Shown: one piece after another, positions 25,695-35,321 of the stretch
How positions within the stretch are numbered: position 1 is the stretch's first letter
Layout of the letters: each line of letters opens with the position of its first letter
Assembly: GCF_004014715.1 (NCBI RefSeq)
Contig: NZ_CP034834.1
Coordinates: 992,001-1,056,000 of the forward strand
From: Pseudoalteromonas sp. R3
GTDB taxonomy: Bacteria > Pseudomonadota > Gammaproteobacteria > Enterobacterales > Alteromonadaceae
Direction: 5' to 3'
Length of the DNA stretch: 64,000 nucleotides
Program-made: the position numbers and the translations under genes
Notes under the pieces: generated by a model
Database searches by the model: none
What the model saw: the letters and a program-made list of their open reading frames with translations, nothing else
Told to the model about the DNA's origin: nothing

Positions 25695-28226
25695 TTAAAA
25701 GCTAAAGCTCACTTTGGCATAGTAAGTCATACCGTCAAAGCCATAGGGCAACGCACGCAATGGATAGCGCATCGCGCCATTGGTAATGAAGTTAAGTACT
25801 TCATCCTCGCCTAGCTCATCTGGCGTTTCATCGAACAGGTTATCAATGCCGGCAGACAGTGCAATGCTGTCGGTCAGCTGATAACCCGCGTTGATGTCAA
25901 CCAGAACGGCTGACTCAACGACACTGGTTTGTTGCCAGCTGTTGGTTGGCGACAAGAAATCTGGCAGCACAATGTGCCCACCAGCAAAGTAGCTGACTTC
26001 AGTTTTACCAAAGTAATTAAAGCGCAGTAGCGCATTCCAGTCGTCCTGCTGGTAGTCAAAGGTTAGCGTGGCGCGTTCTCTTGGCTGACCATGAGTAAGG
26101 AATGAGCGTCTTTGTGCATCAAGCACAATGTTGTCAGGAATGCCCTGAGGCGCATTTACTTTGTCAATCTCGGTCTTATTTTTATTTGCTGCAAAGGTGA
26201 TGTCCAACTCACCAGCTGCCAGAGCCAGTGAATAGGAAGCGATTAAATCAAACCCTTGGGTTGTCGAATCAAGCGAGTTTGAGAAAAAGTTACCCTGTAC
26301 AGCCCCGGTGGCCGTTAATGCGGCGTTAGCTGCCGGGAAAGCGTCCAGCTCATCACTGTTGACGCCAATGAAGCTGCCAAGATTAATGCGGTCGTAAATC
26401 TTGATCTGATAGAAATCCAAAGTGACAGACAAATCGTTGCTAACATCCCAGGCCAGACCTAAGTTGTAGTTGTCAGAGGATTCCAGTTTCAGACCATCTA
26501 CGCCAAGCGCAGCTGGGAAGGGAGAACCCGCAGTTGCGGTATAAGAGGTAGCCAGTGCGCCATCTCCACCCAGTGTTGTGGTAAAGGCGGTATAGCCCGA
26601 TTGTTGCAATGACGGAGCTCTGAAGCCCGTTGAAGCTGCGGCACGCAGCGCGAGATCTTCCGTCAGTTCATAGCGGGTAGCCAGTTTCCAGATGGTGTCA
26701 TCGTTTGAGTCAGACACATCTTCATAGCGCAGTGCTGCGCTAACCAGCCAGTCTTCATTGAGCAGGGTTTCTGCTTCAATGTATATGGCATGGCTGGAGC
26801 GATCGGCTTTATTGGCTGCATCCGGTCTGAGCCCCTGATAAGCCTGAAAGCCGCAATCGGCAAAAATTTCAGCATCAATCACAGATGGGAAAGAACGGTC
26901 AGAATTCGATACGCCACATGCATAAGACGCTACCTCACCCGGAACAATCTCATAATTTTCCTTACGGTATTCGGCACCTACAGACAGGTAAACCGGTTCG
27001 CCACCATCAATGTCAATAATGCCGCTGATATCCAGGTTGGTGGTCCACTGGTCGAATCTGAAGCCACCTGAATAACCGCCTCTGGGACCAGCATTGTTGG
27101 CAATGTCTTGGGCCGATGCGTTGGGGTTACTTGCCAGGTATTCAGCAGCATAAGACGAGTTGATTGTGTTGGATGACGAATAATCGTACTGGTTTTCTCC
27201 GTACACACTGGATACATCGAATGCCCAGTCTGGGTTGATATCGCCTTTCAGGCCAATTGCGAAGGACAGATCTTCAGCTTCGTTATCGATCCTCGGTAGA
27301 AAACCATCCGGATACACCTGGGGTACGTTGCGCTCTGCACGATTAAAGTCGCGGTAAAAGCCATTGCCTAAGGCTGTGCGGTTTGAAAAGCCGGCAAATG
27401 AATATAATTCTTTATCACCCACAGGCAGCGCTGCGTTGTAGAACACTGAGATAAACTCACTGTCAGAATTGCCCTGCTTCCAGCGTACATCATCGGATAA
27501 AGTGCCGGGGGCGGTGGTTGAGGAGCCACCTGTATCACGCTCGGCCCGGTTGGTACCATCGGCATCGCGATATTCTAAGGAGACATTGATAAAGCCGCCC
27601 TGGCTGCCCAAATCAAACCCTCGGTTCAGGCCCAGAGAATAGGTATCCCCATCGCCTTCGCCAGTCGAGCCAGCCTGTACAAAACCTGTCGTGACACCGG
27701 TGCTGTCGTTCAAAGAAAGGTTGATAACACCCGCTATGGCATCAGAGCCATAACGCGCTGCGGCGCCGTCTCTGAGTATCTCGACATTTTTCAGTGCCAT
27801 CATAGGGATGGAGTTCATATCTGTGCCCGCGGCACCAGCTCCAACCGTTCCAGATAATCCAAAGATGGCCTGAGTATGGCGGCGTTTACCATTGACCAGA
27901 ACCAGAGTTTGATCCGGCTGAAGGCCACGTAATGTTGCCGGTCGGAACAAGTCAGAGCCATCCGAAACCTGAGTCCGGCTAAAGTTAAATGATGGTGCTA
28001 TGGATTGCAGGCTCTGACCTAATTCAGTAAAGCCGCCTTTGTTTAGTTGATCCGTGTCCAGTATGTCTATGGGAGAGGTTGACTCCGTGGCCGTCCGGTT
28101 GGATACCTTAGAACCCAGTACCGAGATGGTCTCTATGTTTTGTTTGTCGGCTTGTTCAGCCATCGCAGCGGAGCACGCAAAGAGTGCCAGTGCAACTGGC
28201 GAAAGTTTAATAGTCGTTGTCATCAC
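25695..28226 (-). CDS. TonB-dependent outer-membrane receptor
   Basis: 843 residues: signal peptide (about 1-23), TonB-box-like segment (ISVLGS), plug domain (SPIDILDTDQL ... TLRGLQPDQTLVLVNGKRRH ... VEILRDGAAARYGSDAIAGV) and a C-terminal barrel ending AKVSFSF with the terminal Phe. The plug carries the HTQAIFGLSG insertion common in a widespread marine proteobacterial receptor group of unassigned substrate. It transports an iron chelate, carbohydrate or other large solute across the outer membrane using TonB-ExbBD. It is likely transcribed alone, since a hairpin separates it from the upstream secreted-protein operon. Confidence 0.93.
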   Translation of the reverse strand: MMTTTIKLSPVALALFACSAAMAEQADKQNIETISVLGSKVSNRTATESTSPIDILDTDQLNKGGFTELGQSLQSIAPSFNFSRTQVSDGSDLFRPATLRGLQPDQTLVLVNGKRRHTQAIFGLSGTVGAGAAGTDMNSIPMMALKNVEILRDGAAARYGSDAIAGVINLSLNDSTGVTTGFVQAGSTGEGDGDTYSLGLNRGFDLGSQGGFINVSLEYRDADGTNRAERDTGGSSTTAPGTLSDDVRWKQGNSDSEFISVFYNAALPVGDKELYSFAGFSNRTALGNGFYRDFNRAERNVPQVYPDGFLPRIDNEAEDLSFAIGLKGDINPDWAFDVSSVYGENQYDYSSSNTINSSYAAEYLASNPNASAQDIANNAGPRGGYSGGFRFDQWTTNLDISGIIDIDGGEPVYLSVGAEYRKENYEIVPGEVASYACGVSNSDRSFPSVIDAEIFADCGFQAYQGLRPDAANKADRSSHAIYIEAETLLNEDWLVSAALRYEDVSDSNDDTIWKLATRYELTEDLALRAAASTGFRAPSLQQSGYTAFTTTLGGDGALATSYTATAGSPFPAALGVDGLKLESSDNYNLGLAWDVSNDLSVTLDFYQIKIYDRINLGSFIGVNSDELDAFPAANAALTATGAVQGNFFSNSLDSTTQGFDLIASYSLALAAGELDITFAANKNKTEIDKVNAPQGIPDNIVLDAQRRSFLTHGQPRERATLTFDYQQDDWNALLRFNYFGKTEVSYFAGGHIVLPDFLSPTNSWQQTSVVESAVLVDINAGYQLTDSIALSAGIDNLFDETPDELGEDEVLNFITNGAMRYPLRALPYGFDGMTYYAKVSFSF

Positions 28227-28362
28227 TTCTACTACTCTGTTGATGTTATGTAATTATTCTGTGTTTGTTGAGCAGACGTTGACATAAATCAAATTTGAGT
28301 GCAATCGGATTGGACTAAAGTAGAAGATGAATTTTATTCATTTCGATGTGAGTAGCTCTCTT

Positions 28363-28387
28363 AAGTGGCTAAAAAGACTAGCCACTT
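28363..28387 (-). terminator. Hairpin at the end of the secreted-protein operon
   Basis: AAGTGGCTA / TAGCCACTT 9-bp perfect stem with a 7-base loop, 24 bp after the last gene of the operon. There is no strong T tract, so termination is probable rather than certain. Confidence 0.5.
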
Positions 28388-28410
28388 GAGTGAGAAAATT
28401 ACATGCTTAT

Positions 28411-29478
28411 CTATGGCCCACACTGACTTAACCAGGGAGATGCCAGGCAAGTTTGGCGTAGCGTTTGAGCATCGCTGAGCGCTATCTGGGCGGCCTCAAA
28501 CTGGGCTTCCAGTGCCGGTTTTTCGGCCTCACTGGCCACCGCTAAGAAGGCTTTGGTGCGCTCCAAGTGTCTGACAGCCTCACCATACTGATGTTCTGCC
28601 CAACGCCAGGTTGCTTCATACAGGGTATTACTCATCACAGACGCCCAGTCGGCGGCACCATAGTGGCCTGAATCCTGAAAACTTTTTACAACAAAGCTAC
28701 GAGGCACTTTGTCTAAGTCGGCCAAATCCAACATGAGTCCATTGGGGTCGAAACTATATGCCACGAGTTTTTCCAAAGTTTGCAGGCAGGGTGTAATGTT
28801 ACCCCCACGGCAATAGGTCGGTTGCTCGCTGAGTTGCTGCTGCAGTTTAGCTGGTAATGGTCCATTTGAGTTCACATCGACGCTGAACACGGCATTTTCT
28901 GCATACTTTTCGATTTCTTTGACCTTAGTGATGGTCTTTTTGAAAAACAGCAAACGTATCTTAATTTTAATTACGAAACGTTTATAATCTTCTTCGGTCC
29001 TAAAGTGTAGCCGCGTGTTGACGAACAGATCGCGGCCATAGTTGACCTGATAGACAAAGTGGCTACCGCAGTTTTTGAGATCCACACCGGCTTTTACCTG
29101 ACGATCTTCTAAGGTGCTGTAGCCTTCATCAAACTTGAGATGAAGTTGCGATGTAAGTGTGCGTTGATCGGTGGCATTGCGATGTGTCATTGAGGTTGAC
29201 ACACTACCGGCAATAATGAACAGATTAACACCACCATGTACCTCGCCGAACGTACGACGTTTTATCAAGGTCTCGTCAACGCGTTGGAAATAATCCAGAC
29301 TGCCGCTGAGTTCATTATGCAGCACTGATGTGCCTTGTAAGCAAGTATCACTCAGCTGATGCATGTTTGGGTCAAAAGCCCGGCCAAGGTCATTAGCACC
29401 GACTTTTTCACTGTAATAGACCTGGCTATGTGCGGCAAAAGAGCACGCCAGAGTCAGTAAAGGTAAAAACTTTTTCAT
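28411..29478 (-). CDS. SNTX/MACPF-like secreted protein, paralogue C
   Basis: 355 residues from ATG 29478, chosen for its GGGAGCGG ribosome site and signal peptide (MKKFLPLLTLACSFAAHS); the frame opens 13 codons earlier. The start of the mature part (NDLGRAFDPNMHQLSDTCLQ) matches the LGRxF-YD-DxL opening of stonustoxin N-domains. A later block, NCGSHFVYQVNYGRDLFVNT, corresponds to the Gly-[Thr/Ser]-His / YG signature of MACPF/SNTX proteins. Residues about 190-290 are divergent from the other paralogues. Membrane insertion or pore formation is inferred from fold resemblance only. Last gene of a six-gene operon. Confidence 0.6.
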   Translation of the reverse strand: MKKFLPLLTLACSFAAHSQVYYSEKVGANDLGRAFDPNMHQLSDTCLQGTSVLHNELSGSLDYFQRVDETLIKRRTFGEVHGGVNLFIIAGSVSTSMTHRNATDQRTLTSQLHLKFDEGYSTLEDRQVKAGVDLKNCGSHFVYQVNYGRDLFVNTRLHFRTEEDYKRFVIKIKIRLLFFKKTITKVKEIEKYAENAVFSVDVNSNGPLPAKLQQQLSEQPTYCRGGNITPCLQTLEKLVAYSFDPNGLMLDLADLDKVPRSFVVKSFQDSGHYGAADWASVMSNTLYEATWRWAEHQYGEAVRHLERTKAFLAVASEAEKPALEAQFEAAQIALSDAQTLRQTCLASPWLSQCGP

Positions 29479-29538
29479 ATCCGCTCCCTGAAAAGAAATC
29501 GCAATGTGCTCCGGCACATTGCGATTAATTATGGCAGG

Positions 29539-31017
29539 TTATTGCGCAAACGCCGTACCGTATGTGGTCAGAGCGCCTTCACATAAACGCCAGTTCAGGA
29601 TCCCACGGGCCGGAGCTGTGACGTCGATGAAAGTCGGAGCCCAGCGCATATTTCTGAAACGGGCGCTTTGCTCTTCAGTGACGATACCGGCACGCACGGC
29701 CTCTTGTCTTGCCAACTCACATTGCTTCCAATCTTGCTGATCGTTGCTTGGCAGTTGCAAGTCAGTCACATTGTAGGTGGCTGGGCAGTTTTTACCGCGT
29801 TGTACACAGGCGCTCTTCATTTCCTGCACCTTGTTTTCACACGCGTAACCAAACGGGTTGTCGCGGCAAAACTGTGCGGCATTGAAGAAGAACCAGGCAT
29901 TGTCATAAGCCAGATCTTTGATCTGCTCCACGGCAAGACGCTGAGATGCTGGTAAATAGGCATAGTAGCTATTGAGCAGCTTATCGGCACGTTGTTCGTC
30001 CAAAATTGCCTGCTTGAAATCATCTTCAAGTTCACTGATCAGCCATTTTGTCGCATTTCTGACTACCTGATACTCTGGCACTAACGCACGCAACGCCAGT
30101 GAAGAGTTCTCATAACGCGTGGTGTAATAACGCACCACGTTATAGTCACTCAATGAGTTGAGCTGCGAGTTGAAACCAGACTTAGCATACTTGACGGCTT
30201 CATAGAACATATCAAAGCATGGCTCTGGGTTGTCCAGTGAACACGTGATGATGTTGTTGGGTATGATGGTTAACAGCTGCTTTGGATCGCCCCCTTGCTG
30301 AATCGCACGTACCGTGATCTTCACTGAAGATTTGGTTTCATCCTTCAGATACCTAAGTTGGCCGCCTACGTTGAATACACCCCCATATAAATCCACATCC
30401 AGATAACCACCAATATCTGATTTGTCCTTGTTACTACCGTAATCGATCTTAAGGTTTACCAGAACATTTGCGCCGTATTCAATACCCGTTACAAACTCAT
30501 CACCAACCAGAGTTTGCAGTTTGGTCTGATGGTTGTTGGCCACATCACTACCTACTTGAGACAGGGTATAGCCCTGATTTTGATCTTTAGGTAAGAACAG
30601 GCGCTTTTTAGGTGTGCTTGAGGCACTAAATGTGTATGAACTAGAGTAAGTGCTGGAAGCCATTTCTTTAGCCAATGAAGCACCGGCCGATACTCGTACT
30701 ACCGGGAAATTGACGTCGACATCTACACTACCGTTCAGGGTATTGAGCATATCATCGTAGCTCATATCAATGCCGGTTTTGAACTTGAGCTCGGTATTAC
30801 CGAAGGTCTCATCAATCACACCCGCAACAGGCTGTACATTGAGAAAGCGTTTCTTTTGGCTGTCATACGCTGTACCCATGGCAACATGATCGTTGATCAG
30901 GCCTGAGATCACAGAGCCAGACAAGTTGGCGCTCGAAATGTTCGCCTCTTTTTCTTGTGCAGCAAGGCTTTGTCCTGTCATTGCCAATGCAAAAACAGAT
31001 AAATAAATAGGTTTCAT
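29539..31017 (-). CDS. SNTX/MACPF-like secreted protein, paralogue B
   Basis: 492 residues with a signal peptide (about 1-20) and AAGGAAAG ribosome site. Blocks in the order found in stonustoxin/MACPF N-domains are: GTAYDSQKKRFL; FPVVRVSAGASLAKEM with SSSYTFSAS; GDEFVTGIEYGANVLVNLKI; IGGYLDVDLYGGVFNVGG; and VKITVRAIQQGGDP. It is clearly paralogous to paralogue A (shared NIIPN, NPEPCF, QLNSLSDYN motifs). A Cys-rich C-terminal extension (about 360-492, at least seven Cys) is unique to this copy. Proposed pore-forming or membrane-binding subunit (inference). Confidence 0.62.
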   Translation of the reverse strand: MKPIYLSVFALAMTGQSLAAQEKEANISSANLSGSVISGLINDHVAMGTAYDSQKKRFLNVQPVAGVIDETFGNTELKFKTGIDMSYDDMLNTLNGSVDVDVNFPVVRVSAGASLAKEMASSTYSSSYTFSASSTPKKRLFLPKDQNQGYTLSQVGSDVANNHQTKLQTLVGDEFVTGIEYGANVLVNLKIDYGSNKDKSDIGGYLDVDLYGGVFNVGGQLRYLKDETKSSVKITVRAIQQGGDPKQLLTIIPNNIITCSLDNPEPCFDMFYEAVKYAKSGFNSQLNSLSDYNVVRYYTTRYENSSLALRALVPEYQVVRNATKWLISELEDDFKQAILDEQRADKLLNSYYAYLPASQRLAVEQIKDLAYDNAWFFFNAAQFCRDNPFGYACENKVQEMKSACVQRGKNCPATYNVTDLQLPSNDQQDWKQCELARQEAVRAGIVTEEQSARFRNMRWAPTFIDVTAPARGILNWRLCEGALTTYGTAFAQ

Positions 31018-31028
31018 ATCATCTTTCC

Positions 31029-31901
31029 TTAACGAACCGTTACAAGGTAGTCTTCGACTTCACCATATTGAACACGGGAGCAAGCGTTGTCAGAGCCACC
31101 ACCCGCATCGGTTGCAATGCGCATCAATGTCGTGCCTTCGGGTACATCCGCCGGAATGTCCATGGTAAACTTGAACACCCCATCTGATGCAGATTTGTAG
31201 ACCATTTCACTGTTGTCTAGCTGGCCATTGTGATCCCAGTCAACCCATACTCGAGCAACGACATACGAAGGAAAATCAGGCTCCAGATTACCCGGTGTGA
31301 TAGACACCTTGACGCTTCGGTTTGCGGGCAAGGTAACCACTTTACCCGATACCATAGTGTGTGCTTTGGTACCCGATTGATGTTCGAAGTCTTCAATGGT
31401 GACTTTGGAGATCCATTCCCACTCGTTGTCAAAGCTGGCATTGTCGCAGTAATTATGTGACAGCACCGTGGTTTTCAATGCCACAGGCTGATACTCTGGC
31501 GGCATAAGTGTACATGCCTGATTGTCACTGGTGCCTGCAACCCAATCATAAGGGTTGCTGAAATCTTCATTAGCAAAGGTCACATATTGTGCTTTGCCCG
31601 CAGCAATTTTATCTGCCGACAGCCATAGCTCTTTGAGCTGGCGTAGCTTTTCTTCTTTGCTGACAATGTCACGGGTATCGAACATCTGCTCCCATAGTTC
31701 TACGAGTAAACCGTCGTAGCATTTTTGCATCCAGGCGAATCTGCCCTGAGCTTCTGTCACTGTTAGCATGTCACCCAGCTCGCTATAACGGGCGGCTTGT
31801 AGTTGGGCATCGCTGAGATCTTGTGCCTGTGCTGTAGCACCCAACAGGGGTAAAGCCAGGGCGGCAGACACAATCGATGTGCTTATAGAAAACTTTTTCA
31901 T
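31029..31901 (-). CDS. Secreted GEVED-domain protein
   Basis: 290 residues: signal peptide (about 1-26), a helical N-terminal region (about 28-120), then a GEVED domain (about 165-290). The latter shows VWVDWDHNGQLDNSEMV, PEGTTLMRIAT and the terminal signature CSRVQYGEVEDYLVTV. GEVED modules occur on secreted, often surface-attached proteins and may bind calcium or partners. The M4 protease of the same operon ends in a related module (YGEIEDLKIRV). It lies 11 bp from each neighbour, both SNTX-like genes, so the three are surely co-transcribed. Confidence 0.75.
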   Translation of the reverse strand: MKKFSISTSIVSAALALPLLGATAQAQDLSDAQLQAARYSELGDMLTVTEAQGRFAWMQKCYDGLLVELWEQMFDTRDIVSKEEKLRQLKELWLSADKIAAGKAQYVTFANEDFSNPYDWVAGTSDNQACTLMPPEYQPVALKTTVLSHNYCDNASFDNEWEWISKVTIEDFEHQSGTKAHTMVSGKVVTLPANRSVKVSITPGNLEPDFPSYVVARVWVDWDHNGQLDNSEMVYKSASDGVFKFTMDIPADVPEGTTLMRIATDAGGGSDNACSRVQYGEVEDYLVTVR

Positions 31902-31911
31902 AATGGTATCC

Positions 31912-33168
31912 TTACTTTAATACGTCGCTGATAGCGCTGTAGTCGCGATAGTAAGCTAAGTTACCTGACTCATAGTCGAGGCAGTAATTTCCTTCAGGAT
32001 TGCGTTCACAGTAGTCGACCATATCTGCAAACAAGTTGGCATTGGCGCGACTGGATGTTTCGATCTCCTGTAGTTGGTTCAGCTGCTCTGCGCTAAATTG
32101 TGCGGCATAGTAGCGCTGTAGGTTTTTCGCTCTGCGGTAAGTGAGTCGCTCTTCAATCCAGCGTGAAGTCAGCTCTTTAATAACGAGCTTGGTCAGGTAG
32201 TTGACTGGGGTGTAGCCCGCGTCAGGGATTAACAGTTGCAAGCCTGCGCCCGAATCCAGGTATTTTGCGACATAGCTATCAGTGATGTTGTAATCATCCA
32301 GTGAATTAAACTGGTTGATGTAATCCGATTTCAAATAGTTTACAGCAGCTTCGAACAGGTTGAAGCAAGGCTCCGGGTTTAGCAGCGTACAACGCATAAT
32401 GCCATTGGGGATGATGTTCAGCAGTCGGTTTGGATCGCCGCCACTTTGATAGCCGCTGATGGAAATTTTAACTGACTGTCTTTTCTCTTCGTCAATTTTT
32501 TGTAGCTGGCCATCAACTTTGACCTTACCTATCCAGTCGACACTGAGGTAGCCACCAATCTGGCGTTTGTCTTCCTCATTGCGATAATCAATTTTCATGT
32601 TAATCACAACGTTGGAGCCATAGGCAAAACCCTGTACAAAGCCATCACCAAGGTTTGCTGCTTTGTTACCAGGATAAGCTTGCGCCAGCTCTGTGGCTGC
32701 CTGAGTTGGTTGATACCCTTGGTCTGAACTTGGCATTAAGATACGAGACTTAGGTTTGACCGACGAATACACGGTATAGGTACCTGTGTAACGGTCGGCA
32801 CTGATATCTTTTGCATAGTTTGCGCCCGCATCAACGCGCACAGCCGGGAACTTGAAGCCGGCATCGACTTTACCGTCGATGAGTTTCAGCGCCTGTTCAT
32901 ATCTCAGATCAACGCCAACACGAAAGTCGATGCTGGTATTGCCCAGATGCTCAACGGCCATGCCTTGCACAGACTGAATGCCCAGTAAGACATCGCCTTT
33001 GCTTTGATGTGCTGTACCAAGCGGCACTAAATCTATGCTTTTTGCCTCTGCGGAAAGCGGGGCTAATTCGCTGAGTTTCTCTGGCGTTTTGGTTGCCTGC
33101 GCGAGGGCCTGGGATGTCGTTAGTGCCAGCGCAAGGCAAATGAATTGATTTTTATTCATTGTGTTCAC
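31912..33168 (-). CDS. SNTX/MACPF-like secreted protein, paralogue A
   Basis: 418 residues with a signal peptide (about 1-23). It shares with paralogue B the ordered blocks GTAHQSKGDVLLGIQS, FPAVRVDAGANYAKDI, GDGFVQGFAYGSNVVINMKI, IGGYLSVDWIGKVKVDGQ and VKISISGYQSGGDPNRLLNI. The YG block followed by a GGD block about 60 residues later is also the order seen in cholesterol-dependent cytolysins and stonustoxin. The C-terminal third is helical and ends with a Cys pair (YCERNPEGNYC). Function as a pore-former is inferred, not shown. Confidence 0.62.
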   Translation of the reverse strand: MNTMNKNQFICLALALTTSQALAQATKTPEKLSELAPLSAEAKSIDLVPLGTAHQSKGDVLLGIQSVQGMAVEHLGNTSIDFRVGVDLRYEQALKLIDGKVDAGFKFPAVRVDAGANYAKDISADRYTGTYTVYSSVKPKSRILMPSSDQGYQPTQAATELAQAYPGNKAANLGDGFVQGFAYGSNVVINMKIDYRNEEDKRQIGGYLSVDWIGKVKVDGQLQKIDEEKRQSVKISISGYQSGGDPNRLLNIIPNGIMRCTLLNPEPCFNLFEAAVNYLKSDYINQFNSLDDYNITDSYVAKYLDSGAGLQLLIPDAGYTPVNYLTKLVIKELTSRWIEERLTYRRAKNLQRYYAAQFSAEQLNQLQEIETSSRANANLFADMVDYCERNPEGNYCLDYESGNLAYYRDYSAISDVLK

Positions 33169-33214
33169 TCCGTGAAGAGGCCCCCTTTAGAGGCCTCACT
33201 GGTTTGTTTCCTGC

Positions 33215-35241
33215 TTATTGAATGCTGTTTAGGTAATCTTTATGCCAAGCTTCAGGAATTCGATTCAGGACGTCTTGTGTTGTTTCCACTTCATCCTCAA
33301 ATTCATTGTCACTTTGCATTGCCAGATCGCCCACCTGCAGGCCATTTGCAAACATTGAGAAAGTTTCACCGGTAATGTGCTTTGGATCCTCAGAGGTACG
33401 AGCTAGTTTGAGGTTGTAAACATTGTCCTCATATTTCACTTGCTCAATCTTTGTGACCAGCTCCAGGCCATTGGTGGTGTGAATACGGTCACCTTGCTGA
33501 ACTTTATTGGCCCAAGCCGAGACACCCGATTGAGTGACAACCGGGTGCGACTCAGTAAGTAGCAGCTCTTTACCTGAATCTGTGGTGATCTTGATCATAG
33601 GCAAGGCTTCAACACCGATTGATACGTCTTTGATTTCAAGTGGCATGTGTGAGTTTGGAGCAAACTGACTTGCGCCAAGTACTAAGTCGCCAACCTGTAA
33701 CTGCTCGATAGGTAGTTGCTTACCATTGGCCAGCATGATCATCGAGCCTTTTGCGAGACAGCTATACACCATCTGCATAGGTGGATGCTCAATGTCTGTC
33801 CAGGTTTGCTCTTCAGGCATGTCTGTGCTGCCCACAACGTAGGTGAAATTACGCAGACGTTTTCTGCCACGCATTTCTGCTCAACTTCAATCGATAAGTT
33901 CATGATCCAGTGCGCATCTGCGTAGCGGCCATAAAGGGTTGCGTCACCAAATACCCCTTTTGAGCGTGGGATATTCCATGAGATGCGAGTGTAGTCGTAG
34001 ATGTTGTCACCGACTTGCTTTTTCAAATATTTCAGTGAAATGTGATCAGAGAAAAGGTGCTCTGAGCCCTGATAACCCCCTAACTTGGATGCACCACCGC
34101 CTTCTTTAGTCTGAATGAAAATTTCGGTGCCATGGTATAGACCCATAGGTTGGGTGCCCGCAGGTTTGATCGCATAGCTTGGGTTACCATTGGCGTCATA
34201 AGTGACATCTTTGGTGCTCCAGTCCGGGCGATAGATTTTGGTTACTTTACCCATGACATCACGATAGCCGGAAAACGGTACAAGCACTTTTAATTGGTCA
34301 TTTGGTGTACCACTAGGGTAGACCGCGTCGTAATCACAGTCATTGTACATACGGTTCAGACAGATTTTGATACGGTCCAGTGTCGGATCAGCATTGATCT
34401 CTTTTTTATCAACCGGGTTAGTGACAGCGCTTTCCAGAATCGCACCTTGCTGGATGGTCGGCATAGATGACGAGGGCAGTGCTTCAGTCCACGCCTGAGT
34501 TGACGCAGTGGCCTGCTTTAGGTCTTGGCTGGCTGAAAGCGCGTTCTGATAGCCCAATTCTGCCAGCAGAGTTTCTTTAGAATATTCAACGATGGTGTTT
34601 TTGTCTTCAGCAACTTCGTTGCCATTTTCATCGATATACACCACGGTCACCCAGGCGTCAGCGAAAATTTGCTCTGCAGCAAGCAGTCTTGGCATGATAT
34701 CGCTGAGTTTGCCAAGCGAAGCTATGTCCATACGCTTTTTAGAAATCCCTTCTCCATAGTACTCAGCAAAACGAGGTATGGTGATGTCCTGGCCATTTTC
34801 GTCTATCAGTGCAATGTCGATAAAAGTGTAGGTCGTTGATGCAACTTCACTATTGATAGCAGAGATCATCACATATTCAGTGCCTGACGCGTCTTTAACA
34901 GCTCTCAAACCCATGTGTTTGAAAAAAGAACATACTTTATCAGCGTTACAATTTGAGCTAATGCTATTGTTCAGACTGCTAAGTTGCTCTGTCTGAGCAG
35001 TTTTGAGCCCAAATTTTTTGGCCTGTTCGCGTTTGTCCAATAAATTGAACAGATGTGGACGGTTACTCTTATTAAGGCCATGCTTACTCAGTCGTTGTTG
35101 TACTTTTTCTGCACTGCTCAATGCCTGAAATTTTAAAGTAGACTTAGGTAAAGCGGTGCTATTTTCGGACAAAGGACTCGCGACAGTAGCAAGAGAAGCC
35201 CCTCCCAAAGCAGCGATGACTGCTAGGCTAACAAGTTTCAT
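33215..35241 (-). CDS. Secreted protein with C-terminal Hint (intein-like) module (frameshifted)
   Basis: The frame breaks at an A run (TTT on plus strand, 33874-33876). Adding one base joins SIEVEQ to KMRGRKRLRNFTYVV and gives about 675 residues. Signal peptide about 1-22; a large unrecognised N-terminal region (about 25-480); then a Hint module starting at a Cys (YSCLAKGSMIMLANGKQL), with LQVGDLVLGA, block B LLLTESHPVVTQSG and KVQQGDRI, and the closing VYNLKL / FSMFANGLQVGD. The usual C-terminal His-Asn of inteins is absent, so cleavage or ester chemistry at the Cys rather than splicing would be expected (inference). It is the second gene of the operon. Confidence 0.72.
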
Positions 35242-35321
35242 AAAGTTTCCTTTTTGAGTGGTTTTATGAGGTAGCTCGTAGGCAAAGTTGCCTTTGCCTA
35301 CATTACTGCGAGCGGTTTTAG

